Notes: a model not told the origin generated them from the sequence alone. DNA of 64,000 bases from Vibrio tasmaniensis 1F-187 (GCF_000272405.2 NZ_AJZM02000313.1:1-64000); one strand, 5' to 3'; positions 11,724 through 21,633 are shown, counted from the stretch's first letter. Made by a program: numbers and translations.

Positions 11724-13790
11724 ATGGCGAAGAATTTTCTAATTGAACTGGGTACGGAAGAGCTTCCACCAACGGCACTTCGTTCTCTAGCAGAAGCCTT
11801 TGCTTCTAACTTTGAAGCGGGTCTTAAAACGGCTGAGCTTTCTCACGAAGGCATCAAGTGGTACGCAGCACCTCGTCGTCTAGCACTTAAAGTGACTGCA
11901 CTGGCTGAAGGCCAAGCAGACAAAGTCGTTGAGAAGCGCGGTCCTGCAATTTCTGTCGCATTCGATGCGGAAGGCAACGCGACTAAAGCTGCACAAGGTT
12001 GGGCTCGTGGTAACGGTATTACTGTTGAGCAAGCTGACCGCCTGAAAACAGACAAAGGCGAGTGGCTTCTTTTCAAACAAGAAGTGGCTGGCAAACCTGT
12101 TCAAGAATTGGTGATGGACATCGCTGCGAAAGCTCTCGCTGGCCTACCAATTCCTAAAGCAATGCGCTGGGGTAACTCAGACATTCAATTTATCCGTCCA
12201 GTGAAAACACTGACAGTACTACTAGGTGATGAGCTTGTTGAAGGCAAAATCCTAGGCGTAGCTTCTGCTCGTACTATCCGTGGCCACCGTTTCATGGGCG
12301 AACAAGAGTTCACAATCGACTCTGCTGACCAATACCCTGCGATCTTAGAAGAGCGCGGTAAAGTAATGGCAGATTACGATGCGCGTAAAGCGATCATTCT
12401 TGCTGATGCTAAAAAAGCAGCTGACGCAGTTGGTGGTATTGCAGACCTAGAAGATGACCTTGTTGAAGAAGTTACTTCTTTGGTTGAATGGCCAGTGGTG
12501 CTTACTGCTAAGTTTGAGCAAGAGTTCCTAAAAGTGCCTTCTGAAGCTTTGGTTTACACCATGAAAGGCGACCAGAAGTACTTCCCAGTGTATGACGCTG
12601 ATAAAAATCTTCTGCCAAACTTCATCTTCGTTTCGAACATCGAGTCTAAAGAGCCTCGTCACGTAATCGAAGGTAACGAGAAGGTTGTACGTCCACGTCT
12701 TGCTGATGCTGAATTCTTCTTCAACACAGACCGCAAACGTCCGCTGATCGACCGTCTTGCTGAACTAGACCAAGCTATCTTCCAGAAGCAATTAGGTACT
12801 ATCAAAGACAAAACCGATCGCATCACAGAGCTTGCTGGCTACATTGCTGAGCAAATCGATGCTGACGTTGAAAAGTCTAAGCGTGCTGGCCTACTGGCTA
12901 AGTGTGACCTAATGACATCTATGGTATTCGAGTTTACGGATACTCAAGGTGTGATGGGCATGCACTACGCGACTCACGATGGTGAAGACGAGCAAGTAGC
13001 ACTAGCACTTTACGAGCAGTACATGCCTCGTTTCGCGGGTGACACACTACCAAGCACTGGTATTTCATCAGCAGTAGCAATGGCAGACAAGCTAGACACT
13101 ATTGTAGGTATCTTCGGTATTGGCCAAGCACCAAAAGGTTCTGACCCATTCGCTCTACGTCGTGCATCACTAGGTGTGCTACGTATCATCGTTGAAAACG
13201 GCTACAACCTAGACCTAACTGATCTAATCGGTAAAGCGAAAGAGCTACTAGGCGACAAGCTAACCAACGAAAACGTAGAAGCTGACGTTATCGACTTCAT
13301 GCTAGGTCGTTTCCGCGCATGGTACCAAGATGCTGGTTTCAGTGTTGATATCATCCAAGCGGTACTAGCACGTCGTCCAACCAAGCCAGCTGACTTTGAC
13401 CAACGTGTTAAAGCGGTTTCTCACTTCCGTGAACTGGAAGCAGCAGAAGCACTAGCAGCAGCGAACAAGCGTGTAGGTAACATCCTTGCGAAATTCGATG
13501 GCGATCTACCTGCTGAAATCGATCTAACGCTTCTTCAAGAAGACGCAGAGAAAGCTCTGGCTGAAAACGTTGAAGTAATGACAGAAGCACTAGAACCAGC
13601 ATTCGCGACAGGCAACTACCAAGAAGCCCTAAGCAAACTTGCTGACCTACGTGAACCAGTTGATGCATTCTTCGATAACGTAATGGTTATGGCTGATGAC
13701 GAAGCGCTTAAGAAAAACCGTCTAACGCTACTGAACAACCTACGTAACCTGTTCCTACAGATTGCTGATATTTCTTTACTACAGAAGTAA
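11724..13790 (+). CDS. glyS: Glycine--tRNA ligase beta subunit GlyS
   Basis: Beta subunit that binds tRNA-Gly and is required for aminoacylation together with GlyQ. The 688 residues match the family (about 689). It opens with the typical [17 protein letters not shown]; other conserved blocks are AMRWG near residue 150, [19 protein letters not shown] near 285, and [15 protein letters not shown] near 475. The C-terminal part resembles an anticodon-binding domain. The operon ends at a terminator just downstream. Confidence 0.97.
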   Translation: MAKNFLIELGTEELPPTALRSLAEAFASNFEAGLKTAELSHEGIKWYAAPRRLALKVTALAEGQADKVVEKRGPAISVAFDAEGNATKAAQGWARGNGITVEQADRLKTDKGEWLLFKQEVAGKPVQELVMDIAAKALAGLPIPKAMRWGNSDIQFIRPVKTLTVLLGDELVEGKILGVASARTIRGHRFMGEQEFTIDSADQYPAILEERGKVMADYDARKAIILADAKKAADAVGGIADLEDDLVEEVTSLVEWPVVLTAKFEQEFLKVPSEALVYTMKGDQKYFPVYDADKNLLPNFIFVSNIESKEPRHVIEGNEKVVRPRLADAEFFFNTDRKRPLIDRLAELDQAIFQKQLGTIKDKTDRITELAGYIAEQIDADVEKSKRAGLLAKCDLMTSMVFEFTDTQGVMGMHYATHDGEDEQVALALYEQYMPRFAGDTLPSTGISSAVAMADKLDTIVGIFGIGQAPKGSDPFALRRASLGVLRIIVENGYNLDLTDLIGKAKELLGDKLTNENVEADVIDFMLGRFRAWYQDAGFSVDIIQAVLARRPTKPADFDQRVKAVSHFRELEAAEALAAANKRVGNILAKFDGDLPAEIDLTLLQEDAEKALAENVEVMTEALEPAFATGNYQEALSKLADLREPVDAFFDNVMVMADDEALKKNRLTLLNNLRNLFLQIADISLLQK

Positions 13791-13813
13791 AACCAATTTG
13801 GAATAAATATTAA

Positions 13814-13843
13814 GGGGGAAGCTTTGGCTTCTCCCTTTTTTTT
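13814..13843 (+). terminator. Rho-independent terminator of glyQS
   Basis: GGGGGAAGC pairs with GCTTCTCCC around a short TTTG loop and is followed by eight T residues, about 25 bp after the glyS stop. Confidence 0.85.
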
Positions 13844-13863
13844 ATCCAAAGCTAGTGTAAGCT

Positions 13864-13891
13864 CTATCTGGTTGAATATTATTGTAGATAG
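13864..13891 (+). repeat. Inverted repeat in the leader of the response-regulator gene
   Basis: CTATCT (13864-13869) and AGATAG (13886-13891) are perfect inverted copies separated by 16 bases, ending next to the GGGAT ribosome binding site of the gene starting at 13901. It could be an operator (autoregulation) or a leader hairpin near the ribosome binding site. No function is known. Confidence 0.4.
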
Positions 13892-13900
13892 GGATATTAC

Positions 13901-14581
13901 ATGCTGGTTGTTTTGGTTGAAGATAATGAAATATTGAATCACCACCTATCTTCTCAGCTCAGTGAGCAAGGACATACTGTCCATGCAGATAGAACAGCTT
14001 CTGCGTGTTTACAAACGATTCAAAAACAGTCCAATACAGATGTGATGATCATTGACCTTGGCCTCCCTGACTTTGATGGCATTACGCTGATCAAGCAAAT
14101 ACGTCGTAAAGAAATTGCAGTCCCAATATTAATCTTAACCGCACGTGGCAACTGGCAAGATAAAGTAGAAGGGCTTAACTCCGGGGCTGATGATTACCTT
14201 ACCAAGCCCTTCCAATTTGAAGAGCTACACGCTCGCCTTGAGGCGCTTGTTCGTCGCAATCAAGGGTTTTCCGCTTCCCAAATCAAAGCGCAATCGCTCA
14301 CCTTAGACACTCAAGCCAAACGTATCAGTTACGATGATGCTCTGATTGAACTTACAGCCTTAGAATTTCAAATATTCGAGTACTTAATTCGCCATTGCTT
14401 ACAAATCGTATCTAAGCAACAAATCGCAGATTCCCTTTATGCGCAGGGTGAAAATGTTCAGCTAAACAATATTGAGGTCATCGTTTCACGCTTACGTAAA
14501 AAGTTAACGCTATACACTCAAGCTAAACTGATCAGCACCATTCGCGGGCAAGGTTATCGTTTTGAACTAGAAGCTAAGTAG
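13901..14581 (+). CDS. PhoP-like OmpR-family response regulator
   Basis: A 226-residue DNA-binding response regulator. The receiver domain has the acidic pocket (VEDNE), phosphoacceptor Asp52 in DLGLPDFDG, Thr80 and Lys102 (TKPF). The C-terminal OmpR-type winged helix spans about residues 128-222 (LTALEFQIFEYLIRH, NNIEVIVSRLRKKL, IRGQGYRF). Its length and LTALEF-to-QGYRF spacing fit PhoP. The kinase gene starts two bases after its stop, so it is co-transcribed and pairs with it. The inducing signal is unknown; Mg2+, acid or peptides are family guesses. Confidence 0.85.
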   Translation: MLVVLVEDNEILNHHLSSQLSEQGHTVHADRTASACLQTIQKQSNTDVMIIDLGLPDFDGITLIKQIRRKEIAVPILILTARGNWQDKVEGLNSGADDYLTKPFQFEELHARLEALVRRNQGFSASQIKAQSLTLDTQAKRISYDDALIELTALEFQIFEYLIRHCLQIVSKQQIADSLYAQGENVQLNNIEVIVSRLRKKLTLYTQAKLISTIRGQGYRFELEAK

Positions 14582-14582
14582 T

Positions 14583-15965
14583 ATGAAAAGACTGTACAAA
14601 ACTCAGTTCAGACGTCGGACATTCGCCGTTGCTGCTTCCATTATGATTTCAATGGTACTCACTAGCGCCTGGTTCTACTACAACAGTCAAAAACACCAAC
14701 TTTTTGAGTACTACTCGAAAAATACCCTTCGAGAATTGCCTGCTGTAATCAATGAACTGCTGTCTTCTGGGGAAATCCCGCCATTGACGGAGTGGGATAG
14801 GTTCTATGCGAAAGATTCTCCCAACACTAGCGTCACTCTATGTGATCACAACAATCAACAAGTATGGACATCAGTAAATATTGAAAGACGAGCTAAGCTG
14901 CTATCAGAGATAGGCGTCAGCCAATCTCAAGTTAGCGAGCTCTGTCGTGATCTAAATTTCCCCATAGATACTATTCGTTTGGTTGAAAGACCGAATGGCG
15001 CCGCTTTTATTGTCCACACAATTCTCTGGAAAGGTTTCCAGGAAAAAAAAGATGGCAGAGTTATCTTTACCCAAAGGGTCGAAGAGAAAATAGAACCCAT
15101 ACATCAGTTAAAATACACCGCGGTTGGAGTGTTAGTGGTTGCGCTTGCTTTGATCAGTGCTCTACTTTTGGTTTTTTATCGAATTAGTTTTGCTCCGTTT
15201 GCTCGACTAGAGAATGAGCTACATGACATAAAACAAGGTAAGAAAAACCAATTAGCCCAGTCATACCCTGAAGATTTACATAGCGTCACCAGTGCATTGA
15301 ACGAATTGCTATACCAACAAAAAGAAAATCAGGAGCGTTATAAGCGTTCTCTCAATGATCTCGCCCATAGTTTGAAGACTCGCGTGACAGTTTCTCAAGC
15401 ATTGCTTGATGAAGACTCATCCAAAACAAAGAATGACCAAATCAACCAACAACTGTTAGAAATGGATAGCTTAATTCAGGCACAACTCAAAAGGGCTTCG
15501 CTAGGCGTTAAAGGTATAACGACTTCATCGACACCGATAAAACCAATCCTCGACAGCCTAGTAGGCATGTTTACGAAAATCCATGCCGACAAAAAGATCC
15601 AATTCATCACTAAGTTTGACGACCAACAGACCGTGCCTCTTAATAAAGATGATCTTATGGAAGTGCTCGGTAACCTATTAGAAAATACTTATCGGTTCGC
15701 ACAAACCTCTATCGAATTCAAAGCCACTCAAAGCGAACAGCAGATCCTGATTGAGATCTATAATGATGGGCCAGTAATAGATAGCTCGATCAGCCAAACC
15801 TTATTTCAACGCGGCGTAAGAGCCGATCAGAAGACCCATGGTACGGGGTTAGGTTTGGCGCTATGTGATGAGATACTCCATAGCTACAAAGGGACAATCT
15901 GGTTTGAGCAATCAGATAACCCATCCGTGGGTGTCGTTTTAAAAATACTACTCCCAACAAGTTAA
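14583..15965 (+). CDS. PhoQ-like sensor histidine kinase
   Basis: A 460-residue inner-membrane kinase. Transmembrane helices lie at about residues 14-32 and 178-198, flanking a periplasmic sensor of about 145 residues, followed by a HAMP-like linker. The phosphoacceptor His262 is in NDLAHSLKTRV, very like the PhoQ H-box. The N box (EVLGNLLENTYRFA, about 360-373) and G box (HGTGLGLALCDE, about 419-430) complete the ATPase domain. Paired with the regulator two bases upstream. The sensor is not acidic enough along its length for me to claim Mg2+ sensing. Confidence 0.83.
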   Translation: MKRLYKTQFRRRTFAVAASIMISMVLTSAWFYYNSQKHQLFEYYSKNTLRELPAVINELLSSGEIPPLTEWDRFYAKDSPNTSVTLCDHNNQQVWTSVNIERRAKLLSEIGVSQSQVSELCRDLNFPIDTIRLVERPNGAAFIVHTILWKGFQEKKDGRVIFTQRVEEKIEPIHQLKYTAVGVLVVALALISALLLVFYRISFAPFARLENELHDIKQGKKNQLAQSYPEDLHSVTSALNELLYQQKENQERYKRSLNDLAHSLKTRVTVSQALLDEDSSKTKNDQINQQLLEMDSLIQAQLKRASLGVKGITTSSTPIKPILDSLVGMFTKIHADKKIQFITKFDDQQTVPLNKDDLMEVLGNLLENTYRFAQTSIEFKATQSEQQILIEIYNDGPVIDSSISQTLFQRGVRADQKTHGTGLGLALCDEILHSYKGTIWFEQSDNPSVGVVLKILLPTS

Positions 15966-15980
15966 ATTTGTAAGGCAGGG

Positions 15981-16622
15981 TTAAGAGCGAATATCAACCC
16001 TGCGATTGTTATGGCGACCGGATTCAATCTCGTTACTCTGCACTGGGTTCGCCTCACCTTGTGAACTCACTGTCAGGTCTTCAATATTTACGCCTTGCTC
16101 TTTCAAATACCCAACAACAGCATTCGAGCGCTGCAAGCCTAAGCTTAAGTTGTAACTATCACTACCTTTTGAGTCGGTATTCCCCGTGACGATAAATTCG
16201 GGAGTTTGATGTTCAAGTTTAGCTATAAGTTTTAACAATAAATAACGAGATTTTTGATTCAGTTCATCGTCATCGAAATCAAAAGTCACGCGAGCCAACA
16301 CCTCACGAGCCAACTTACCTTCTACAAATTTAGTTCGACTCAGTAAGTATTGTGCGCAATCAGCACTTTCTGATACTTGAGTTAACTTATCTTGAATCAA
16401 ACTTTTAATCGCTTGATTAGCTGTGCTTGCGTTCACTTGCATGAACGGGCCTTGGTGATACATCACTTTCTTCCCCTGACCGATCGTTACCGTCTTCTCA
16501 AGTTCAGAGTCGCCCATATGGCAGTAATGATAAAGTAGTTCGTTGGTATCTGGTTTTAAAGGGGCTGCCAGTATAGAAAACGACAGAGTAAATAAAGACA
16601 TAACAGATATAAGCGTTTTCAT
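15981..16622 (-). CDS. OmpA-family protein at the end of the Tad locus
   Basis: A 213-residue exported protein with a signal peptide (about residues 1-19, ending ILAA) and a C-terminal OmpA-like peptidoglycan-binding domain. The latter shows FIVTGNTDSKGSDSYNLSLGLQRS and the final HNNRRVDIR. The middle (about 25-100) has three cysteines and no family I recognise. It is the last gene of the Tad cluster, about 50 bases after tadG, a position where OmpA-type proteins are often found and may anchor the pilus machine to the cell wall. Convergent with the PhoQ-like kinase gene, only 15 bases apart. Confidence 0.8.
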   Translation of the reverse strand: MKTLISVMSLFTLSFSILAAPLKPDTNELLYHYCHMGDSELEKTVTIGQGKKVMYHQGPFMQVNASTANQAIKSLIQDKLTQVSESADCAQYLLSRTKFVEGKLAREVLARVTFDFDDDELNQKSRYLLLKLIAKLEHQTPEFIVTGNTDSKGSDSYNLSLGLQRSNAVVGYLKEQGVNIEDLTVSSQGEANPVQSNEIESGRHNNRRVDIRS

Positions 16623-16671
16623 TTTTGCTCTCTTAATAATATTCAGTTAATAAAAAGGATTTCACATACCT

Positions 16672-17979
16672 CTATTGCGCCAAGTGACCTACTTCTTCCG
16701 TAATTAATCCCAAAATTTTATTGAGAATGTCTTCCTTGTTTTCAGCCTTATAAACATTATCTCGGCCAACGCAATTACGCAGACCCACGTTTTTATTAAG
16801 TTCATAATCGAAACCAATCACAGCCATGCGCGCGTTCATTCGTTCACCATCAGGTGTCATCATTCCTTGGCTTACCCCGCCAATTACCTCTATGTCATCA
16901 TGCGTATTATCTGCCGAAACTTTGCCGCCGTTGACCATGTTGAGAATGTTGCTACACATACCTTTCGACACAAGCTTATTGGTTTGCCCTGCGTAGTGAT
17001 TCCAATCTTCCCCATCAGACAGAATAATGATCAGCTGCTTTTGGTTCTTCGACATTGAAGTCACAATTTGCCCTGCACGAATAATGCCTTGCAGTGAAGC
17101 AGTGCCTCCCCCAGCTTTGAATTTCTTGACCTTTTTAGTGAAGGATGAAAAGTCGGTGGTAAAATAGAGGTCGTAGAACCGTGCATCATCATCGCCATTA
17201 GGCACACGCGAGGCTTCTCCTTTAACGATAAATTGTTGAGCTATCGTTTTGTTAAAATTCACCGTATCGTCTTTATCGTATTCACCTTCTCTTGAAACTA
17301 CCCGCTGATCGCGAACCACTAAGTTATCATTCTTATCTTTATTGATGGTTCGGCGATTAAAACCGGTAAGTGCAACCCGATGAGGGTGCTCTGGATATAG
17401 ATCGTTATACGCGCCGAGTTCATCAGCCACATCTTCAATAATGTCTTTCAGATCATTTAGCTTAGAATGCCGACCACCACTCCACGAGTCATTCATAGAT
17501 TCTGAAAAATCGACGATAAAAGTAATGTCTATCGGCTGGCTTTGATAGCGTCGTGCTTTCGATGATCCCGTCACATTGAAGCTATCACCAAAGCCAGAAA
17601 TCACATCGTTACCAGGAAACCAGGACTTGTGCAGTGTTTGACCCGCAACACGATATTCAAAGTAGCGTGCTTCGCCTCTTTCCGTAGCAGCAATACATTC
17701 AGGTATCTCATCACACCCTAGCTTCTTAACTTCAATATCTAGGATCGAGTCCATGTCATATAGATAATGCTGAATATAGCGCTCCGCCAATTGGTGGTCT
17801 TGCTCATCTTTTGCTGATACCGCTAGAACAGCCGCTTCTGAAGCTTCCTCTAATCGAGCTTTGGTTTGTAATGCGCGGGCACCATCAGAACCAAGCATAA
17901 ACACTCCAAACAAAGCTGGGATCATAATGGCAAACAGCATAGCTGCATGGCCAGACTGCTTACGCATAGCGTGTTTCAT
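16672..17979 (-). CDS. tadG: TadG-like pilus assembly protein with von Willebrand A domain
   Basis: A 435-residue protein with a short N-terminal prepilin-like or anchor segment (GHAAMLFAIMIPALFGVFMLG, residues about 10-30) followed by a large external part. A von Willebrand factor A domain starts near residue 150, with a MIDAS motif DFSES (Asp157, Ser159, Ser161) and a later LSDGEDW. In Tad systems TadG is a minor component thought to act at the cell envelope or pilus tip. Unlike TadE and TadF it lacks a glutamate at position 5 after the glycine. It follows tadF by 16 bases. Confidence 0.85.
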   Translation of the reverse strand: MKHAMRKQSGHAAMLFAIMIPALFGVFMLGSDGARALQTKARLEEASEAAVLAVSAKDEQDHQLAERYIQHYLYDMDSILDIEVKKLGCDEIPECIAATERGEARYFEYRVAGQTLHKSWFPGNDVISGFGDSFNVTGSSKARRYQSQPIDITFIVDFSESMNDSWSGGRHSKLNDLKDIIEDVADELGAYNDLYPEHPHRVALTGFNRRTINKDKNDNLVVRDQRVVSREGEYDKDDTVNFNKTIAQQFIVKGEASRVPNGDDDARFYDLYFTTDFSSFTKKVKKFKAGGGTASLQGIIRAGQIVTSMSKNQKQLIIILSDGEDWNHYAGQTNKLVSKGMCSNILNMVNGGKVSADNTHDDIEVIGGVSQGMMTPDGERMNARMAVIGFDYELNKNVGLRNCVGRDNVYKAENKEDILNKILGLITEEVGHLAQ

Positions 17980-17995
17980 AACCTTTCTCTTCGCT

Positions 17996-18574
17996 CTACC
18001 TGCCGATCACGACAGAATCAGACATCACGTGAGTAAACTCACGCCCCAAAATACCACCAATCCAATTATCCGATTCATAACAAACCGTCACTCGGTACAG
18101 GGGCATTTCTCGACCTCGGTTAGTCACTACCGTCATGGACTCTAATGAATCAATGGTTTGCTTTATTCTGCAGGCAACAACACCGCGTTTTTCACTGATC
18201 GCGGGGTTAGGTGTACCCACTTGTTTGAAGCTCAACTCTTCCACCAACAACCCATAGTGTTCCCGTTCAAAATGACCAAAGGTACGCAGTAAGGAATGCT
18301 GAGCAATGATATCGATATCATCGACTTCTTTAGTTGTAAGCTGATAATCAGTATCATAAAGTTGGGTTCTCTCTTTAAGTACATTGACCAGTGAATAAGA
18401 GAGTCGATCGAGTTTTCCTTTCAATGAAAGCTTGATGATCACGTCACCACTGAAAGCAATCAATAAGCTGAAAAATACAGCGACCATGGCAAACTCAATA
18501 CTAAAAACCCCCTGCTGCTTACTCTTCAAATCCCCATGCTTTAGGGTTCTAAATTTCAAATTTTGACCTTTCAT
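17996..18574 (-). CDS. tadF: TadF minor pseudopilin
   Basis: A 192-residue TadE/TadF-family pseudopilin. The processing region reads QQGVFSIEFAMVAVFFSLL, with cleavage expected after the glycine and glutamate at +5, as TadV-type peptidases require. I chose the ATG at 18574 because AGGA lies just upstream; the frame is open to a TTG five codons earlier. The gene overlaps the 3' end of tadE by 26 bases, implying coupled translation. Confidence 0.85.
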   Translation of the reverse strand: MKGQNLKFRTLKHGDLKSKQQGVFSIEFAMVAVFFSLLIAFSGDVIIKLSLKGKLDRLSYSLVNVLKERTQLYDTDYQLTTKEVDDIDIIAQHSLLRTFGHFEREHYGLLVEELSFKQVGTPNPAISEKRGVVACRIKQTIDSLESMTVVTNRGREMPLYRVTVCYESDNWIGGILGREFTHVMSDSVVIGR

Positions 18575-19034
18575 ATTCCTGCACAACAATCATCTCTCTG
18601 CTCATTAAATTCTGAGTCGTGAAGAAGTAGCTAAAGATAGGTGAAAAACGGTAGTTAATTCGATAAATGGCAAGCGCTGCGTTATCAGCATCACCACACT
18701 CTTTAAATTTTTGACTACCAGAAATACTGCATTGGTTTGTAATACTAGCTAACTCACTCAGGTTTTTAGAGTAGCGAATCGTGACTTGAAAATTGTCGCC
18801 ATTAACAACCTGATTCCAGATACTGCCTTCTCGGTGCAAAACCTTATCTACCGTATCGAGATAATTTCCTGAGCCCTTTTTAGCTGTGCGAGCCACCTCT
18901 GAAACCGCCAAGTCGTTGATCGCCGAAATGTACGAGATATAGCTCATCTCAACCCACGCCATACACATCAACCAAAAAGCAAAAAAGCCCACCGCAAACT
19001 CTATGCTCGCGACACCCTTTTGCTTATATCGCAT
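18549..19034 (-). CDS. tadE: TadE minor pseudopilin
   Basis: A 161-residue pseudopilin. The N-terminus MRYKQKGVASIEFAVGFFAF shows the TadE pattern: basic leader, glycine, glutamate at +5 and a hydrophobic helix. In the family it is cleaved by the prepilin peptidase and supports pilus assembly. The ATG at 19034 has GGAGG upstream and overlaps the end of tadD by 11 bases; an open frame 10 codons further upstream lies inside tadD and is less likely. Confidence 0.87.
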   Translation of the reverse strand: MRYKQKGVASIEFAVGFFAFWLMCMAWVEMSYISYISAINDLAVSEVARTAKKGSGNYLDTVDKVLHREGSIWNQVVNGDNFQVTIRYSKNLSELASITNQCSISGSQKFKECGDADNAALAIYRINYRFSPIFSYFFTTQNLMSREMIVVQEYERSKFEI

Positions 19035-19806
19035 TACCCGCCTCCTCCGATAACGAAAGACCACTGACTGCCAGCGTTTGGCTCTCTAATGAATAAGGAG
19101 TGTGGTGACGCAACGCCTGATAAATTTTTTGGATTTGGTGCTTGCTGTATCTTTCACTCAACACACTTTCGACAAACGGGTAGTGGCCCAACTTAGCCAT
19201 ACTCAACGTCAAGTTTGCCATCATCTGTTCATTCATCTGACCGCGCTTATACAATGGTAATAAACGCTCCATAGCTGCTTGATAATGCTCTTGCGTAATA
19301 TCGAGCACAGCCAAGTTATTATTCACGGATACCGAGTCATAAAAATGCTCTCGCGCGCGTTCAAAATACCGACGAGATAGATCAAACTGATAGCTGTAAC
19401 CATAAAACGTTCCCAGTAAATTCTCGGCTGCCGCATGTGTAGCATTTTCCATTAATACTTGTTTAGCACTACTGATCGCTGCTGGGTACTGACCTAATTC
19501 TCCGTATGCTTTCGCTTGCAGCAATAAACTATTCACACTGGGTTGTGATTTTTGAGTAACAGGCGCAATGTAAAACAGAGCCGACTCAGCATCGCCCATA
19601 GCTAAATATGTATTCGAGAGTTTTTCTCTCACTTCATCAGCGTCGTATTGCTGCAGCTGATTTTTATACAAACGGGTTAACTGAACGTAATTATGTGTTT
19701 TTTGATAGATCGCCTCTTTTGACTCATCTTTCTGCCAACTCGCTTGAGTTGAACTGCATGCCGCCAACATTAAAACTAACGTTAGCGCGATTATTTTCTT
19801 AAACAT
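19024..19806 (-). CDS. tadD: TadD tetratricopeptide-repeat lipoprotein
   Basis: A 260-residue protein with a lipoprotein signal (MLAACSS, lipidated Cys17). Several TPR-like helical repeats span about residues 40-200 (for example SNTYLAMGDAESALFYI, AKAYGELGQYPAAISSAKQVL, NNLAVLDITQEHYQAAMERLL). TadD is thought to act as a pilotin or assembly factor for the Tad secretin in the outer membrane. It overlaps tadC by eight bases and tadE by 11. Confidence 0.86.
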   Translation of the reverse strand: MFKKIIALTLVLMLAACSSTQASWQKDESKEAIYQKTHNYVQLTRLYKNQLQQYDADEVREKLSNTYLAMGDAESALFYIAPVTQKSQPSVNSLLLQAKAYGELGQYPAAISSAKQVLMENATHAAAENLLGTFYGYSYQFDLSRRYFERAREHFYDSVSVNNNLAVLDITQEHYQAAMERLLPLYKRGQMNEQMMANLTLSMAKLGHYPFVESVLSERYSKHQIQKIYQALRHHTPYSLESQTLAVSGLSLSEEAGNAI

Positions 19807-20704
19807 TAAGCATCATCCTCATTACCCCCGGAGCGGCAATTACGAATACAATTGGGATCAAGATAAACACGATCAGTGGAATCGACATCTTGGCAGCTAA
19901 CTTCCCTATTTCTTCTTCCAGCTCTAGCATTTGCACTTCTCGAATATCGCCTGCCAACGTCGTTAACACGTTATAAATCGAGGATCCATGTTGAATGCTC
20001 TGCGTCAGCGTCATCACAAAACTACGAACTTCTGGTGATGGAACCTTGCGATACAACTCCTCTAAGGCATTTTCCATTCCGACCAAACGAGCCCGTTGGT
20101 TTGTCACCTCCAACAAGCTAGAAAGCTCTTTATCAAAGCTTTTCATTTCAATGGAGAGGTATTTCATTGATGCTTCGATTGTCATGCCGGTTTGGACGCA
20201 AATCGCCATTAGGTCAATCAGGTACGGCATTTGACGAGAGATTCGACGTTGACGGTTTTTAGCCATCGAGCTCAAGACTAGGTCAGGCATCACAATAACC
20301 ACCATAGCCCACCCCGCAGCTATCGCGATCCATGATTCAGACGAAACCTCAAAAAACCAACACACGCCTGCAACAACCACTTGCCCGATAAACAACGCAC
20401 TGTACTTCAGTGGCATAAACCATTGAGCCCACCGGATGTCACTCACGCCTGCATTAGCAAAGCGCACTGCAATATCACTTTCGGAGGTGACGAAAATAGT
20501 CGACATGGGCGTCAACCAACGATTCAGTTTTATTTCTGCCTCTTTTGACTGATCGGCCAATCGATGATGTTTCGCTAAGGCTGCGATACGGTGTTTTTTC
20601 TGAGTACACACGACTAACCAATAAAATATGAGCAACAAGCCAAATGCTACGCCGGCCCAGGCGAAAAATAACCCAACGTTCGAGAAGTTTATTGAAGAAG
20701 CCAT
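19799..20704 (-). CDS. tadC: TadC inner-membrane platform protein
   Basis: A 301-residue GspF-type (T2SSF) membrane protein with hydrophobic segments near residues 10-28, 95-140 and 275-298. The cytoplasmic loop reads MPYLIDLMAICVQTGMTIEASMKYL and then SLRELEEEIGKLAAKMSIPLIVFILIP-like helix ends. With TadB it forms the platform that couples the TadA ATPase to pilin insertion. Its start overlaps the tadB stop by one base. Confidence 0.9.
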   Translation of the reverse strand: MASSINFSNVGLFFAWAGVAFGLLLIFYWLVVCTQKKHRIAALAKHHRLADQSKEAEIKLNRWLTPMSTIFVTSESDIAVRFANAGVSDIRWAQWFMPLKYSALFIGQVVVAGVCWFFEVSSESWIAIAAGWAMVVIVMPDLVLSSMAKNRQRRISRQMPYLIDLMAICVQTGMTIEASMKYLSIEMKSFDKELSSLLEVTNQRARLVGMENALEELYRKVPSPEVRSFVMTLTQSIQHGSSIYNVLTTLAGDIREVQMLELEEEIGKLAAKMSIPLIVFILIPIVFVIAAPGVMRMMLNV

Positions 20705-21624
20705 TACTTCACCTTTTTCATTAACGCCCAGATGATCAGCATGCCGATACTTTCACTTGTGATGAGGTAGTAAAGAATCGGTCTCCCTTCTGGGTGGTGC
20801 ATTACGAACTCAAAATTTTCAGGACTAAGAAACTGCAAAATAAACAGAAAGAAGAATGGTGTTGCTCCTACAATTTTTGCGGAGATACGAGCCTCTGAAG
20901 TAAGAGCAAACTTTTTTCTTTCTACAGCTCTCGCTTCGAACATTTGTCGATTCAGACGTGACATCACCTCTTTTAATTGCCCCCCTCTTTGCATGTTAGC
21001 TCGCAAGGTAATGACAAAAAAATGAAACGACGGATACGGAAAGCGACGACAAGATTTACGAAACACATCATCAATCGGCTCGCCTAAATTGAGGCGCTCG
21101 CTCATCAGCTTAAACTCTTTACCTACCTCACCTTCAAGTTTCTTCCCTACATACCCAATGCCTCGCCCTATGCTTTCACCCGCACTAAGGGAACTTGCCA
21201 GCATGTTCAACGCATCAGGGAAGGTTTCTTCAAAGCGTTTTTTCTCTCGTTTCTGTAAATGGAGATAACCCAAAAACCAAGCGGTAATGAGAGTCAAAGG
21301 CAAAATTTCGAACCAAGGTAAGCGCAGTGACATTTGATTAAGAGTGCCGATCGCAAGCAGTGCTACAACAGAAAAAATGACGACCTTACCTAATGCCATT
21401 TTTCCAAGTTGGCGCTGTAAGTTATCCCAACGCACATGAAGTTTCTGTTTGAAGTTACGATCAGAAAGACTGGCAAAATTAACCGCTTGTTGCGTAAAAC
21501 TCAGATCGCTTTTCAGATTACCTTTCGCTTGCTGTGATAAATACTCATCAACAGAAGGAGCTCTATTCGGCTTAAGCGCGACAATCATGAGTATTGCCCC
21601 ACCCAAAATAATCAACCAATACAT
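20704..21624 (-). CDS. tadB: TadB inner-membrane platform protein
   Basis: A 306-residue GspF-type protein, paralogous to TadC. Hydrophobic segments lie at about residues 1-14, 75-120 and 250-300, with a T2SSF domain from about 130 (FPDALNMLASSLSAGESIGRGIGYVGK, RANMQRGGQLKEVMSRL). It is nine bases after tadA and overlaps tadC by one base, so the proteins are made together. Confidence 0.9.
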   Translation of the reverse strand: MYWLIILGGAILMIVALKPNRAPSVDEYLSQQAKGNLKSDLSFTQQAVNFASLSDRNFKQKLHVRWDNLQRQLGKMALGKVVIFSVVALLAIGTLNQMSLRLPWFEILPLTLITAWFLGYLHLQKREKKRFEETFPDALNMLASSLSAGESIGRGIGYVGKKLEGEVGKEFKLMSERLNLGEPIDDVFRKSCRRFPYPSFHFFVITLRANMQRGGQLKEVMSRLNRQMFEARAVERKKFALTSEARISAKIVGATPFFFLFILQFLSPENFEFVMHHPEGRPILYYLITSESIGMLIIWALMKKVK

Positions 21625-21633
21625 GTCTCACTC

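Noticed and set aside
15975..16003. GCAGGGTT/AACCCTGC hairpin across the convergent ends of the kinase and ompA-type genes
   Set aside because: Eight-base stem with a 13-base loop and no T run on either strand; it also overlaps the end of the ompA-type coding sequence. Too weak to call a terminator.
18000..18030. ATCACGTGAG as a parS half-site near tadF
   Set aside because: Only the central CACGTGA core matches; flanks lack the GTTnC and AAAC arms needed for ParB.
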